From Sequoia sempervirens (Eukaryota; Streptophyta; Pinopsida; Cupressales; Cupressaceae): DNA of 64,000 nt. The translations under genes and the position numbers were made by a program. The notes beneath the pieces are model-generated. The model was given only the letters and a program-made list of their open reading frames with translations, ran no database searches and was not told the origin of the DNA. Below are positions 47,101-53,376 of the stretch, piece by piece. Each line of letters begins with the position of its first letter. Positions within the stretch are counted from its first letter, which is position 1. The stretch is from the NCBI GenBank assembly GCA_007258455.2, contig VDFB02262723.1, positions 349,483 to 413,482 on the forward strand, given 5' to 3'.

Positions 47101-47522
47101 TTGTATTATTGTGAAAATATGGGCTTAATATCTTCCTTTGTGAAAATGTTACAAGAGATTGGCATTGTTTATAAATCTTGTGAAATAGATTAAAAATGAC
47201 TTTTTTTAATTGACTGTCAGGATATTAGTTTTTACTTGAAGAAGGGAGAGAATCCTTCATTTTATGAGCTTTCTGAGAGAGCTATCTTGCGTGGTGAAGT
47301 GGCTATTGGTTATAGATTAGCCAACAAGACGGTATGCAACTCAAGTCTGTGAATGTTGACTATGCTTATGCTTGTCTTCTGCCATTGTAACAACAAAAGC
47401 TTCTCTTATGACAGATTATCAACCCAAATAACAAATATGAATCATTGAGCTTTGGTGATGGAGACTCTCTTGTTGTCATATCAGAATTTGATTATGGAAA
47501 AGAACATACTTTTCAAGAGTAG
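14050..47522 (+). CDS. PEC-like: POLLUX-like plastid-envelope ion channel, 3' portion (8 exons)
   Basis: Joined exons 14050-14142, 14377-14503, 14591-14667, 46674-46721, 46838-46907, 47005-47078, 47221-47331 and 47415-47522 encode 235 residues and a TAG stop, 708 nt in one open frame. All introns are GT/AG with compatible phases. The residues match the cytosolic/stromal C-terminal (RCK-like) part of CASTOR/POLLUX-family channels, specifically the POLLUX-like branch named PEC1/PEC2 in Arabidopsis. Diagnostic blocks are [85 protein letters not shown] and the terminal IINP...[14 protein letters not shown]. Family knowledge: these are cation channels of the plastid envelope involved in ion balance and stress calcium signalling. 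The transmembrane pore region and roughly the first two thirds of the protein are not in the window. The frame is intact, so the gene is probably functional. Confidence 0.88.
14377..14503 (+). CDS. PEC-like: PEC-like gene, second visible exon
   Basis: 127 nt after acceptor TTTCAG; donor GTAGTA. It encodes [18 protein letters not shown] and the nucleotide-binding-fold strand [11 protein letters not shown]. It ends in phase 1, splitting the GAT codon that opens the DPSKADK block. Confidence 0.88.
14591..14667 (+). CDS. PEC-like: PEC-like gene, third visible exon
   Basis: 77 nt between TTGCAG and GTACAT. It encodes [17 protein letters not shown] and KLCKENNVQ and ends in phase 0. The next exon lies 32 kb downstream. 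Confidence 0.88.
15691..17251 (+). mobile_element. 5' LTR of a gypsy-type element (LTR N)
   Basis: It starts TGTCATGTCCCC and ends GGGACATTACA, 1561 bp. It is followed, after one G, by a primer-binding site complementary to initiator Met tRNA. The early part is an AATTAATTTAATTAATTAAG tract shared with the LTRs at 41520 and 59438. It carries a repeated GTGAAATATCAAGCCTAG segment near 16065-16120. This LTR retains internal sequence downstream, so it is a 5' LTR rather than solo. Confidence 0.85.
17253..17264 (+). promoter_or_regulatory. Primer-binding site (initiator Met tRNA)
   Basis: TGGTATCAGAGC directly follows the LTR. This is the classical complement of the 3' end of plant initiator methionine tRNA used to prime minus-strand synthesis. 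Confidence 0.85.
17293..17472 (+). pseudogene. Truncated gag start of the element with LTR N
   Basis: An ATG 29 bp after the primer-binding site opens 59 codons ([20 protein letters not shown] and onward), rich in charged residues, ending in TGA at 17470-17472. The position fits the N-terminus of gag. No further gag or pol sequence follows; instead the dispersed repeat shared with 30862-31440 begins near 17412. The element is therefore truncated or chimeric. Confidence 0.45.
17412..17990 (+). repeat. Dispersed repeat, copy 1 (shared with 30862-31440)
   Basis: About 580 bp from GTGAGTCnCCTGC to about GCAATACAT are highly similar to 30862-31440 in the same orientation. The two copies have different left contexts: a gag start here, LTR sequence there. 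An open frame of 138 codons (17469-17885) falls inside, but the second copy does not preserve it, so it is not called a gene. Confidence 0.75.
17991..18275. other. AT-rich intronic stretch
   Basis: Nothing recognisable between the dispersed repeat and the TGTTGTGACC terminus. Confidence 0.5.
18276..18361 (+). repeat. 43-bp tandem duplication of the LTR head
   Basis: TGTTGTGACCTTTT begins at 18276 and again at 18319. Each copy ends with a CCCCATT-loop-AATGGGG hairpin and ACC. The second copy, with loop GCA, matches element 1's head better than the first. Confidence 0.88.
19635..21215 (+). repeat. ATGCGCCCA motif array in element 2
   Basis: About 20 copies of AAATGCGCCCA (variants ATGCACCCA, ATGCGCCCT, ATACGCCCA) recur at roughly 65-80 bp spacing. 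They are interleaved with TCCTCCT, GTCAAAA and TTTCTAAGT segments, giving a long degenerate tandem structure. Short open frames within it only translate the repeat. Confidence 0.85.
21216..23487 (+). other. Central and 3' part of element 2, non-coding
   Basis: An AT-rich stretch (21240-21500) is followed by unique sequence and a more GC-balanced block at about 22780-23230 without a long frame. The best minus-strand frame (21795-21364, 143 codons) is hydrophobic-aromatic, low in complexity and unrecognised. Confidence 0.4.
23488..23780 (+). repeat. 74-bp tandem array, four units
   Basis: Units beginning TTATGCCACATAGGGTTTC start at 23488, 23561, 23634 and 23709 (spacing 73-75 bp). Each contains GAGATTG or a variant and GATAAA. 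Confidence 0.85.
24165..27308 (-). pseudogene. gag-pol of the truncated gypsy element
   Basis: The gag start is probably at 27308 (MNPDNREF), with one frameshift near 27115. The rest is in a single minus-strand frame broken by a few stops, for example 26540-26542 and 25040-25042. Visible in order: a gag domain ([26 protein letters not shown]), a zinc knuckle [14 protein letters not shown] (about 26300), an aspartic protease motif [10 protein letters not shown] (about 25905), RT blocks ([34 protein letters not shown] near 24893) and RNase H ([29 protein letters not shown]). The frame is lost just after FDIEY at 24165. The gene is dead: it has stops, a frameshift and no integrase. Confidence 0.92.
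27341..27355 (-). promoter_or_regulatory. Primer-binding site of the gypsy element
   Basis: On the minus strand it reads TGGTATCAGAGCCAA, complementary to initiator Met tRNA, one base after the LTR end. Confidence 0.9.
27357..28940 (-). mobile_element. 5' LTR of the truncated gypsy element
   Basis: On the minus strand it starts TGTAATGTCCCCACCCAGC at 28940 and ends CTCTTTATA next to the primer-binding site. The expected terminal CA appears mutated to TA. The length is 1584 bp. AAAGTGACTTTA-type repeats occur around 28690-28780. Confidence 0.85.
28941..29187 (+). mobile_element. 3' fragment of an LTR-A-type LTR
   Basis: TCTAGGTATTGTTGCATTCA and the following bases match 1409-1520 of LTR A, and the fragment ends GGGTCATTACA. 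Its 5' part is missing because the gypsy element is inserted at its left edge and the far side of that insertion is itself disrupted. Confidence 0.7.
29188..29503. other. AT-rich spacer
   Basis: TTTTGTGTATT and TAATTATAAT repeats; no coding sequence seen before the integrase frame opens. Confidence 0.5.
29504..30417 (+). pseudogene. Chromovirus integrase C-terminal part with chromodomain
   Basis: A single + frame with about four in-frame stops. It contains the integrase core end ([37 protein letters not shown], which carries the third acidic residue of the DDE triad), the [19 protein letters not shown] region, the [10 protein letters not shown] motif and a chromodomain-like tail ([17 protein letters not shown]). 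In chromoviruses this tail directs integration by binding histone marks. The frame ends at the start of the 3' LTR, the normal order for Ty3/gypsy. Everything upstream (gag, protease, RT, RNase H) is missing. Confidence 0.9.
30418..30861 (+). mobile_element. 3' LTR (partial) of the chromovirus remnant
   Basis: A polypurine stretch GGAAGGGAAAAC precedes TGTAATGCCCCC. The AGCCTA/TAGGCT pair and AAAGTGACTTT / AAAGTCACTTT repeats follow. It loses similarity to the other LTRs near 30862, where the dispersed repeat shared with 17412-17990 begins. Confidence 0.75.
30862..31440 (+). repeat. Dispersed repeat, copy 2 (shared with 17412-17990)
   Basis: Same orientation and order as copy 1, with scattered substitutions and small indels. 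Both copies end near AATACATxTA. The origin is unresolved; it may be the inner part of a retrotransposon leader. Confidence 0.75.
33100..34345 (+). repeat. CCCGAT and CGCG motif arrays in the 3.2-kb element
   Basis: AAAACCCGATTTTGC, AAACCCGAAATTGC, AAAATCCCGA and variants recur about a dozen times, separated by TTAAGTG or CATAAAA strings. Between 33640 and 33880 the core changes to AAAACGCGTTTT, AAAAGTGCGTTTTT and AAAATGCGTTTTT. The motifs are CG-centred and partly self-complementary. Confidence 0.75.
34517..35037 (+). pseudogene. Small ORF of unknown function in the 3.2-kb element
   Basis: An ATG at 34517 ([20 protein letters not shown]) opens a frame that ends at 34927. A single frameshift near 34915 reconnects to a frame ending in TAA at 35035-35037, giving about 170 codons. 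The product would be acidic at the start and helical later, with no zinc knuckle or catalytic motif. I do not recognise the family. It could be a gag-like structural protein of a non-autonomous element. Confidence 0.5.
35351..35805 (+). repeat. AGTCTTTGTGCT motif, seven copies
   Basis: AGTCTTTG(T/A)GCT or AGACTTTG(T/A)GCT occurs near 35351, 35415, 35539, 35603, 35662, 35741 and 35789, spaced 45-125 bp. The spacing is irregular, so this is a motif cluster rather than a simple tandem repeat. Confidence 0.85.
36265..36930. other. Intronic DNA, no gene recognised
   Basis: It contains GGGATATTACA near 36743, which would be a mutated minus-strand LTR head (TGTAATATCCCC), but no matching end was found. 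Confidence 0.4.
36932..37799 (+). repeat. 434-bp tandem duplication of LTR-derived sequence with CCACT..AGTGG hairpins
   Basis: GAATTTGTAATCCC at 37115 recurs at 37549, and similarity runs from about 36932-37365 to about 37366-37799 (edges approximate). Both copies contain CCACTGAATAAGTGG and CCACT(A/G)AAAAGTGG imperfect palindromes. The motif also occurs in complement at 40430-40640 and 44460-44570, and in related form near 5030-5065 in LTR B. Confidence 0.75.
37720..38073 (+). CDS. Unrecognised ORF (117 codons)
   Basis: An open frame rich in charged residues ([20 protein letters not shown], then [20 protein letters not shown]) starts inside the second copy of the tandem duplication. Composition is protein-like rather than repeat-like, and further frames follow at 38250-38468. 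No family was recognised. It may be a retrotransposon remnant; expression is unknown. Confidence 0.3.
   Translation: MLKDRVDRSKLKSCKERQEASIAINMIDWIIEEDEEVTKEILEKLVRVAISQTHPYLMKCLFGPPTKWIQIYGKWRLHVPYFGIQLGNISYALQSKEAKLVPPNDRVNREDCHQPTT
38074..40674. other. AT-rich intronic DNA with CCACTT..CAGTGGG motifs at the end
   Basis: No gene was recognised. Around 40340-40640 there are repeated segments ATCACCYAGATCCCRATGTGG and CCACTT(G/C/A)TTCAGTGGG, matching in complement the 37000-37600 region. The solo LTR at 40675 is inserted in this sequence. Confidence 0.5.
41520..43123 (+). mobile_element. Solo LTR I nested in LTR H
   Basis: It starts TGTAATGTCCCC and ends GGCTCATTACA, 1604 bp. Perfect target duplications ATTGA lie at 41515-41519 and 43124-43128. 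Its head, with an AATTAATTTAATTAATTAAG tract, groups it with the LTRs at 15691 and 59438. Confidence 0.93.
43188..43316 (+). repeat. CTACAGT motif array, eight copies
   Basis: (G/A)CTACAGT occurs eight times in about 130 bp, often as CGCTACAGTG, in the part of LTR H just after the nested LTR. Local GC content and CG density are high compared with the surroundings. Confidence 0.88.
44621..46359 (-). mobile_element. Minus-strand LTR J
   Basis: The minus-strand head TGTAATGTCCCCTTTTTCAG is at 46359, with the TTAGCCTA/TAGG pair close behind (46290-46320). ACTTACTAAAAATAGT-type motifs lie at 45880-46170 and an AAAAAGCACTTTTT array at 45515-45690. A candidate end is TGTTACAATGAGCTC at 44621, but flanks AACAG and CAAGC do not match, so the left edge is uncertain. 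Open frames on both strands at 44773-45271 overlap each other and show no recognisable domain. Confidence 0.6.
45515..45690. repeat. AAAAAGCRCTTTTTGC motif array in LTR J
   Basis: Five to six self-complementary AAAAAGYGCTTTTT or AAAAAGCACTTTTT units are separated by C/T-rich linkers. It is another LTR-internal array of short palindromic motifs. Confidence 0.75.
46674..46721 (+). CDS. PEC-like: PEC-like gene, fourth visible exon
   Basis: 48 nt, 16 codons ([16 protein letters not shown]), phase 0 at both ends; acceptor AACAG, donor GTAAGT. This is the first exon after the 32-kb intron. Confidence 0.85.
46838..46907 (+). CDS. PEC-like: PEC-like gene, fifth visible exon
   Basis: 70 nt after ATGTAG; donor GTTTAA. 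It encodes [18 protein letters not shown] and the HVTAQ motif. It ends in phase 1. Confidence 0.85.
47005..47078 (+). CDS. PEC-like: PEC-like gene, sixth visible exon
   Basis: 74 nt after TTTCAG; donor GTAAGT. It encodes [17 protein letters not shown] through GSEIYVK and returns the phase to 0. Confidence 0.88.
47221..47331 (+). CDS. PEC-like: PEC-like gene, seventh visible exon
   Basis: 111 nt after GTCAG; donor GTATGC. It encodes [18 protein letters not shown] and [19 protein letters not shown], the most diagnostic block of the family. Its donor lies next to the tandem duplication that contains two versions of the terminal exon. Confidence 0.9.
47415..47522 (+). CDS. PEC-like: PEC-like gene, terminal exon (copy 1)
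   Basis: 108 nt including the TAG stop at 47520-47522; acceptor GACAG. It encodes [18 protein letters not shown] followed by [10 protein letters not shown] and a short tail. The IINP and VVISE strings are characteristic of the C-terminus of POLLUX-like channels. Confidence 0.88.
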   Translation: MINPNNKYESLSFGDGDSLVVISEFDYGKEHTFQE

Positions 47523-47676
47523 AGAACAGTTCTGATCTCTTGGTTCCATAAGGTAATCCCAGTAACTTTACTCCAGTATCACAGTATGCAACTCAAGTTT
47601 GTGAATGTTGACTGTGCTTATGCTTGTCTTCTGCCACAGTAACTGACATTAACAATGAGAGCTTTTCTCGTGACAG

Positions 47677-47766
47677 GTTATTAACCGAAATAAAAAATTT
47701 GAAGCATTGAGCTTTGGTGATGGAGACTCTATGGATGTCACTTCAGTATTTTATTATGGAAAATAA
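47677..47766 (+). CDS. Duplicated, diverged terminal exon (copy 2) of the PEC-like gene
   Basis: It follows a retained acceptor (GTGACAG) and stays open for 29 codons to TAA at 47764-47766. It keeps the core [10 protein letters not shown], but VVISE is replaced by DVTSV and the stop comes earlier. If exon 7 were spliced here, the channel would end with an altered, shorter tail. Because copy 1 intervenes, use of copy 2 needs exon skipping. It may be a decaying relic or an alternative last exon. Confidence 0.55.
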   Translation, partial: VINRNKKFEALSFGDGDSMDVTSVFYYGK

Positions 47767-48636
47767 CTCTTTTCATGAGTGGAGAACAGTTCTGATCTCT
47801 TGATTCCATAATGTCATCCAAGAAAATTTGCTAATCAGTATCCAACTTGTATCTTTTTTTTTTAGAAAGGACAGTGATTTTTCAATTCTCTTGCCTTGTG
47901 GTTGAGTATTGCGATGACTTCTTAATTACAAGCTATTGACATAAATGGTACATATCATGTCATTGAACATAAATATATCCTTGCTTTTTCTCTACTTGTC
48001 TTAGTGTGCATGGCATACACATTAGGATAATGTGGACTTCTAAGACTTGGTATATAAGCTATTTCATATTTTGGTGAAGGATTCTATTTCAACTATTTGG
48101 AAGAAGAGTAATTTTCTGTATGATCTGTTTTTTTATCATGTAAACTATTAAGAAATATTATAAAGTAGAAATTATCTTATGAGTAATTATTCTAGATAAT
48201 AGTATTTTAATCCCAAGCAAATACAACTCAGATTTACATGCTTCATAGGTTCCCTAGCCTTGAAGTTTCAGTGTACTATCTTAATTACAAGTTGTTCATC
48301 TACATCAAGCATGTCTCTATATTGCCAATTTGTAACATATTGATACCTCCTCTCCATCTATTTGTGTGTTTTTAATCCACACCTTTTAGTGCAACACAAA
48401 ATAGAAAAGATGTGTGGTAGAACTGCTCTTTGAACTTGTAAACAAAAACTAACCTAAAATCTTAGTTTTAATAATGTTTACGTGCTATTTACAATCTATA
48501 TAGGTGTGTCTTGCTATTTAACATGTACTTGCATCTTTGGAACTTGAAAATGTGTGCAGCTATGAATGCATGAATCAATTTTCAAAGCAAAAAACAATGT
48601 ATCAATATCAGGGTGAACACCCTTTAATGGGTGAAC
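47767..48636. other. 3' flank of the PEC-like gene
   Basis: AT-rich; presumably holds the 3' UTR and poly(A) site. No further coding sequence was recognised before the next LTR. Confidence 0.45.
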
Positions 48637-50086
48637 TGTAATGTCCCCATTTTTAGCACTACACTTTCCAGAGACAATTAGCCCTTTCCTAGACAGCCGT
48701 AGACCAGTCAAATGCAGAATTAGGGTTTCCAGTTGTTTGGAGGCTTCGGTTGTGGATTCAGGGATTTGCATGTCAAAGTTTCGCAGTTTGGTTTATGGAT
48801 TTTTTTTGGGTTTTTGAAGAGCTTCAGAGGGATGTGACATGCATTTCGATCAGGGGTTTGCATGCAAGTTTCGTTTCTGTATTCTTTCTGGGTTTTCAGA
48901 GAGCTTCGCAGTGATATGACATGCATCTGCATCTGACAACCTTTTCTGGACTTGCTATTTTTAGTAAGTTGCAATGGCTGCCCGATTTGTGCTCAAAATG
49001 CATTTGGAGTCACTTACTAGTTTTAGCAGTATGCTATTTATAGTAAGTGCTATCGTTTGTAGCTCAGTTTAGGGTTTTTCGGAGGGGTTACTATTTTTAG
49101 CAGTGGTCGGTTACAGTGTTGTCATCTTCAATTGGTCACAGTTTCCTCATTGGTCTTCAATTTCACTCAGTTATGGGTTTTGGGCATATACTTACTATTT
49201 ATAGCAGTGCTATTTTTAGTAAGTCACCATTGGGGAGTTGGTTCCAAGCTTGTGCATTTGCAGCAGTGAAATTATCCAATTTTCAGTTGGAGAGCCTAAG
49301 GTTACAATTTAATATTTGTTTATTTGACCACTCAGGCATTTTATAAAGTTGGATTATAAAGTTATATTATAACTTATATCAAGGGGTAAAGTGGTCATTT
49401 AAAAGGGACCAAGGCACCTAGTGAACAACTTTAAGGTGTTTTTTAAAGTCAATTAGATAATATATTCACTCTTTGAGTTTGGACGCCTTTGGTAAGGAGT
49501 GAAATATTTTAAAAGTTTTAAATATTTTAAAGGACTTCCAAAGTGGATGCCAAAAAGTGGAGATGAGACTTTTAAATGTTTTAAAAATTAAAAAGGTGAA
49601 AAGGGCGTACATTTCTTAGAGAGAAATTAAAAAAAAAAACTTTGGAGTCCATTTTTGCCCTAAACTTATAAAATGAAGTTTGGCTCTCATTTCTAATTAT
49701 CCAGACTTGACAACGTACAGATATGCTGCTGGAATTTTTCTAGTTGCTTGGGCTGCATTGTGAGGACGAAAACCCTCCATTGCTGGGCTGATTTTGGTGG
49801 TGAAATATCCACCCTAGTTAGATATTGGTGTTGGTTCTCAGTATATTTCAATAGGAGCTTCAAAGGTTGATCTACAAAGGAGAAAACATCAAGATTTTTC
49901 ATTATTTTTAGGAGTTTTTGGTGTGCCTTGGTTTGGCTTTAGTTTTGGTGTGATTTTCAGAAGTTTTGGAGTGATATTTTGAATTTTTGGGAGTTTGCAG
50001 TCATGTACCTGAAACAAAGTTTTTGCTCATAACTCATTAGCAGCTAGAGATTGATTTTTGGGTATTGGTTGGTTGAAGGGCGATTC
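48637..50086 (+). mobile_element. LTR K, probably truncated at its 3' end
   Basis: Its head TGTAATGTCCCCATTTTTAG is identical to that of LTR F (53377). It carries several (T/A)CTTACTATTTWTAGTAAGT and TTTTTAGCAG motifs between 48950 and 49230. No terminal ACA was identified before the next LTR head at 50087. Confidence 0.65.
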
Positions 50087-50610
50087 TATAATGTCCCCTT
50101 TTTCGGCATGATCATGTTTGATCTTGGTTAGCCTATTACTAAGACTCTCGTAGGCTAACAGGTTGGGTTAGAAGGTCAGTAGCCTTATTTGGTGGGTTCT
50201 GTCGTTTTGTCCTTGGAGTTCAGTGATTGGCTCACAGCATGCCTTGGCAGTTCAGGATTTGACAGCGTCTGACGACACGTCAATACATTGAGTTATGAGC
50301 AAGATATTAATATTTCAGTGTATTAAAGTGTTTTACTTTATTTGATGGAATATTATAAAGTCAACTTGATTTTATAATAAAGTAATCACTTAAATTTATT
50401 TAAGTGAAATATAAAACACTTTATCAAAAGGGGCGCCATTTATTTATTCACTTGACTATTGAAAAGTAATAAAAATACATTTAAATACATTTAAATGTAT
50501 TTTAATGAGAAGTTAATGTCCTTATGAGAGTCAAATGGGCTCCATATTGCAAGGCATGACTATACTGGGTGGAATTGTTCCATTTTATTGTTGTTGTTCA
50601 TTGTTTCCAA
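50087..50610 (+). mobile_element. 5' fragment of an LTR-A-type LTR (LTR L)
   Basis: It starts TATAATGTCCCC (probably TGTAATG mutated), with TTAGCCTA/TAGGCTAA and GGTCAGTRGCC, as in LTR A positions 40-110. An AAAGTCAA/TTGAxTTTAT segment follows. Similarity to LTR A fades near 50610. Confidence 0.6.
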
Positions 50611-51479
50611 TCATGGTGAGTTGATATCAGGCCCGGTCGCCCTCATATATGTCTGATTTCTAATGGCTTGAGGAATATTGTAAGTTGCTTCTATTTTTTG
50701 AGTCTGAGTTGAATGCTAAAATTGTAAATGAGCATCAGGAAATACTCTGTAACTGTCTAAATAGCTATTTTTTAAGCATTGTCCTCTTTTCTATAGTTCA
50801 TTCTACTAAAATCATATTGACATAGAGTTTTGAGACAATTTATGAGTCGGTAATGTTCTGATATAAATTTATGAGCGTAGTATATTGCAAAAATCAGACT
50901 TGTATGAAGTCAGAAATATTATAGTTTTGCTTTCCAATGTTATTTATGCATGTTCATGGATGTGTCAATCAATCTACCTCTGTTCTTGTGCTAAGTTTGA
51001 TAAAATAGAATATCTATCAAACTGAGAAAACAATAAAAAATCTCTACCTTGACTAGGAAGGTATTTTACAAATTTAAACCTATTTGATCTTTGTTTCTTA
51101 CTCATCATTTTAGTGTTTACTTCAGCTAGGAGTGAGCATCTAATAGCTATGTAGGGTTTGTTTTCAATCAAAAAACATAAAAATTTCATGCCTTGAGTAG
51201 AAGTGTTGAATTGCCTCATGCCTTAGCTTAAAAACCAAAAAGCTAGGTTTTAGTTTTGTTTGTTATGCATGAATCATCCCATAAAACACACTTGTGTAGA
51301 TTATAAATATAAAACATATTCATACTACGGTTTTAGGTTAGTTTTTTGTTTATAAGGAGCTTTATAATTTAATATGAAGAGTTGTATTGCAAATCTATTC
51401 CATTTTTTGCATTGGAAGTTATAAATTAAATGCTAACAATGTGTGTAATCATTCCACATTGCTAACAAATATACTTCGA
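50611..51479. other. No feature recognised
   Basis: AT-rich sequence; short frames only. Confidence 0.4.
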
Positions 51480-52446
51480 GAGACTTATGAAGTATGTCAA
51501 GGGCAAAGAGAATGTGGTTGTAGATGTTGTAATCAAGAGGTGACATGAGGTCATGATTATGATCTTGGGGAAATATTTAAGAGGTTGTATTGCTAGAGGT
51601 CAAGTATTTTGGAGAGTTTTAATAATAGTTTCACTTTCATGAGTCTCTTAGGGGCAAGTTGTTAATTTATTCTTTGGATCCTAATGGTCTATTGTTGCAT
51701 TGTGGGTGGATTTATGTACCTACTATAGTTGGTATTCAAACAATGGTTTTGACAAAGATTCAAAGGGCATCATATGCAACACACCTTAAGGTGAAGAGGA
51801 TGCATGTGGATCTTTGCCAATTGTACCATTGGGTAAGGCTAAGACATGATATTGCAAAGTTTGTATTGTATTGCCTTGATTCATAGGGTCAAATCCAAGC
51901 ATCAACATCTAGCAATATTTTTGCATCTACATGAGGTGCCATAGTGGAATTGAAACACCATTTTCATGGGCTTTATAGTTGCTCATCCTTTGTCAACATG
52001 TTGTGATGATGTCATCATGGTGATAATGAATAAGTTGACAAATGTGGCACATTTATTTCCTACCAAGACTACTTATAATGTCATGAATAAGGTGAGAGTC
52101 TTCTTGAATGATGTTGTTAGACTTCATGGGATTCCAGGCAAAATCCTCTTAGATTGAGATACAATCTTCACATTCAAACACTTCAACAAAAGTTGGGCCC
52201 TTTCAATTCCCATTTTTTTATCTTTAACAAAAGAAAAACTTGGGCACTTATCTCAACTTTAGTTCATCTTATCACCTTAAGCTAGATGGTTAAACAAATA
52301 GAGTGAATCAAATATTTGAGTATATGATGTGTATGTATGTGATGGACCAACAATCTAGATGTGAGGATTACCTCCACCTTTTGGAGTTTGTGTACAACAA
52401 GTCAGTTATTTTGTCATGACACCAATTTAGATATTTTATAACAAAT

Positions 52447-53119
52447 TGTAGACACCCCAAATTTACCACCAATACACCAAACTTTCCCATAAATTAATTA
52501 AATAAGTCATTATTTAATTATCTTCACCATTCATCATTAATTAATTCTTCTTGAACATTGATTAATTAAATTAAATCAATTAGCCTTAGTCCTCAATTTC
52601 TCTAACCTAATTAATTAATTAATCCCTAATTAGTTACTTAGTTAAGAATAATTAATCCCTATTACCATTTCCTTTAATATTTAAATCCACATCAGCTTTC
52701 ATCATTGTCCTCTTAATCTTGGTCATTAAATCTACCTACATGGATCAAAATCCAAACTTGCCACAGCTTGACAAGTATCCTTACACCCCTCATGCTCACA
52801 CATGTGTGAGCATGTCTACTCACCCTACTTGCTCACACATGTGTGAGCATGTTTTTTACAAATGTGTAGCCTCCATATCTCTTACAACTATCTTACTCAC
52901 ACATGTTTAGTCATTTTCATCTTACACCTATCCCCACTCCTTCTCTCACATATGCGTGAGCATGTTTCTATCAATCCATATATCACAATGAGCACCTCAA
53001 GTGGAGCATTAGGTGCACTCCCTTTCCACTCAATCAGAGGAGCAAAGAATAAACAAGGAAAAAGGTTCCATTACTACTTTGAATCTTTATGTTTTCCTCG
53101 TTTATTTTCCTTGTCTTCA
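52447..53119 (+). mobile_element. Solo LTR (TGTAGACACC type) in the decayed integrase
   Basis: It starts TGTAGACACCCC and ends GTCTTCA, 673 bp. Flanks CAAAT (52442-52446) and CAAAC (53120-53124) are 5-bp target duplications with one mismatch. The integrase frame resumes directly after it. It belongs to a different family from the TGTAATGTCC LTRs and contains near-perfect CTCACACATGTGTGAG palindromes. Confidence 0.8.
52791..52814. repeat. 24-bp perfect palindrome, with further copies at 52830-52849 and nearby
   Basis: The first copy is fully self-complementary over 24 bp around the core GCTCACACATGTGTGAGC. The second copy is self-complementary over 20 bp. Degenerate copies (CTCACACATGTTTAG near 52890, CTCACATATGCGTGAG near 52944) follow. 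The function is unknown. Confidence 0.9.
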
Positions 53120-53376
53120 CAAACCATGTAGGACATCATTAAGTTGGGATTTTATTGAGGACAAGGTAGTCATTATCCATGCAAGGGTGCAAACCATAAA
53201 GCAATATGTTTTGTTGATACATCTTTAGGAGCCACAAGATCACCAAAAATAGTATGATGATGCTAAGAGATTGAATTGAAGCTTCTCAATTGACAATAAG
53301 GTCTTTATAAGAGTATAACTGCAAGCCCAATCCTCTATGGAAAAGGCTTTAATCTTGCGCCTTAGTTTGTGGGTCC

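Larger units (their letters stand above)
47332..47830 (+). repeat. 252-bp tandem duplication containing the terminal exon
   Basis: GTATGCAACTCAAG begins at 47332 and again at 47584. Each unit has an intron-like segment, an acceptor GACAG, a terminal exon and a trailer containing GAACAGTTCTGATCTCTTG. The second unit diverges by scattered substitutions and a small insertion before the acceptor. Confidence 0.88.
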
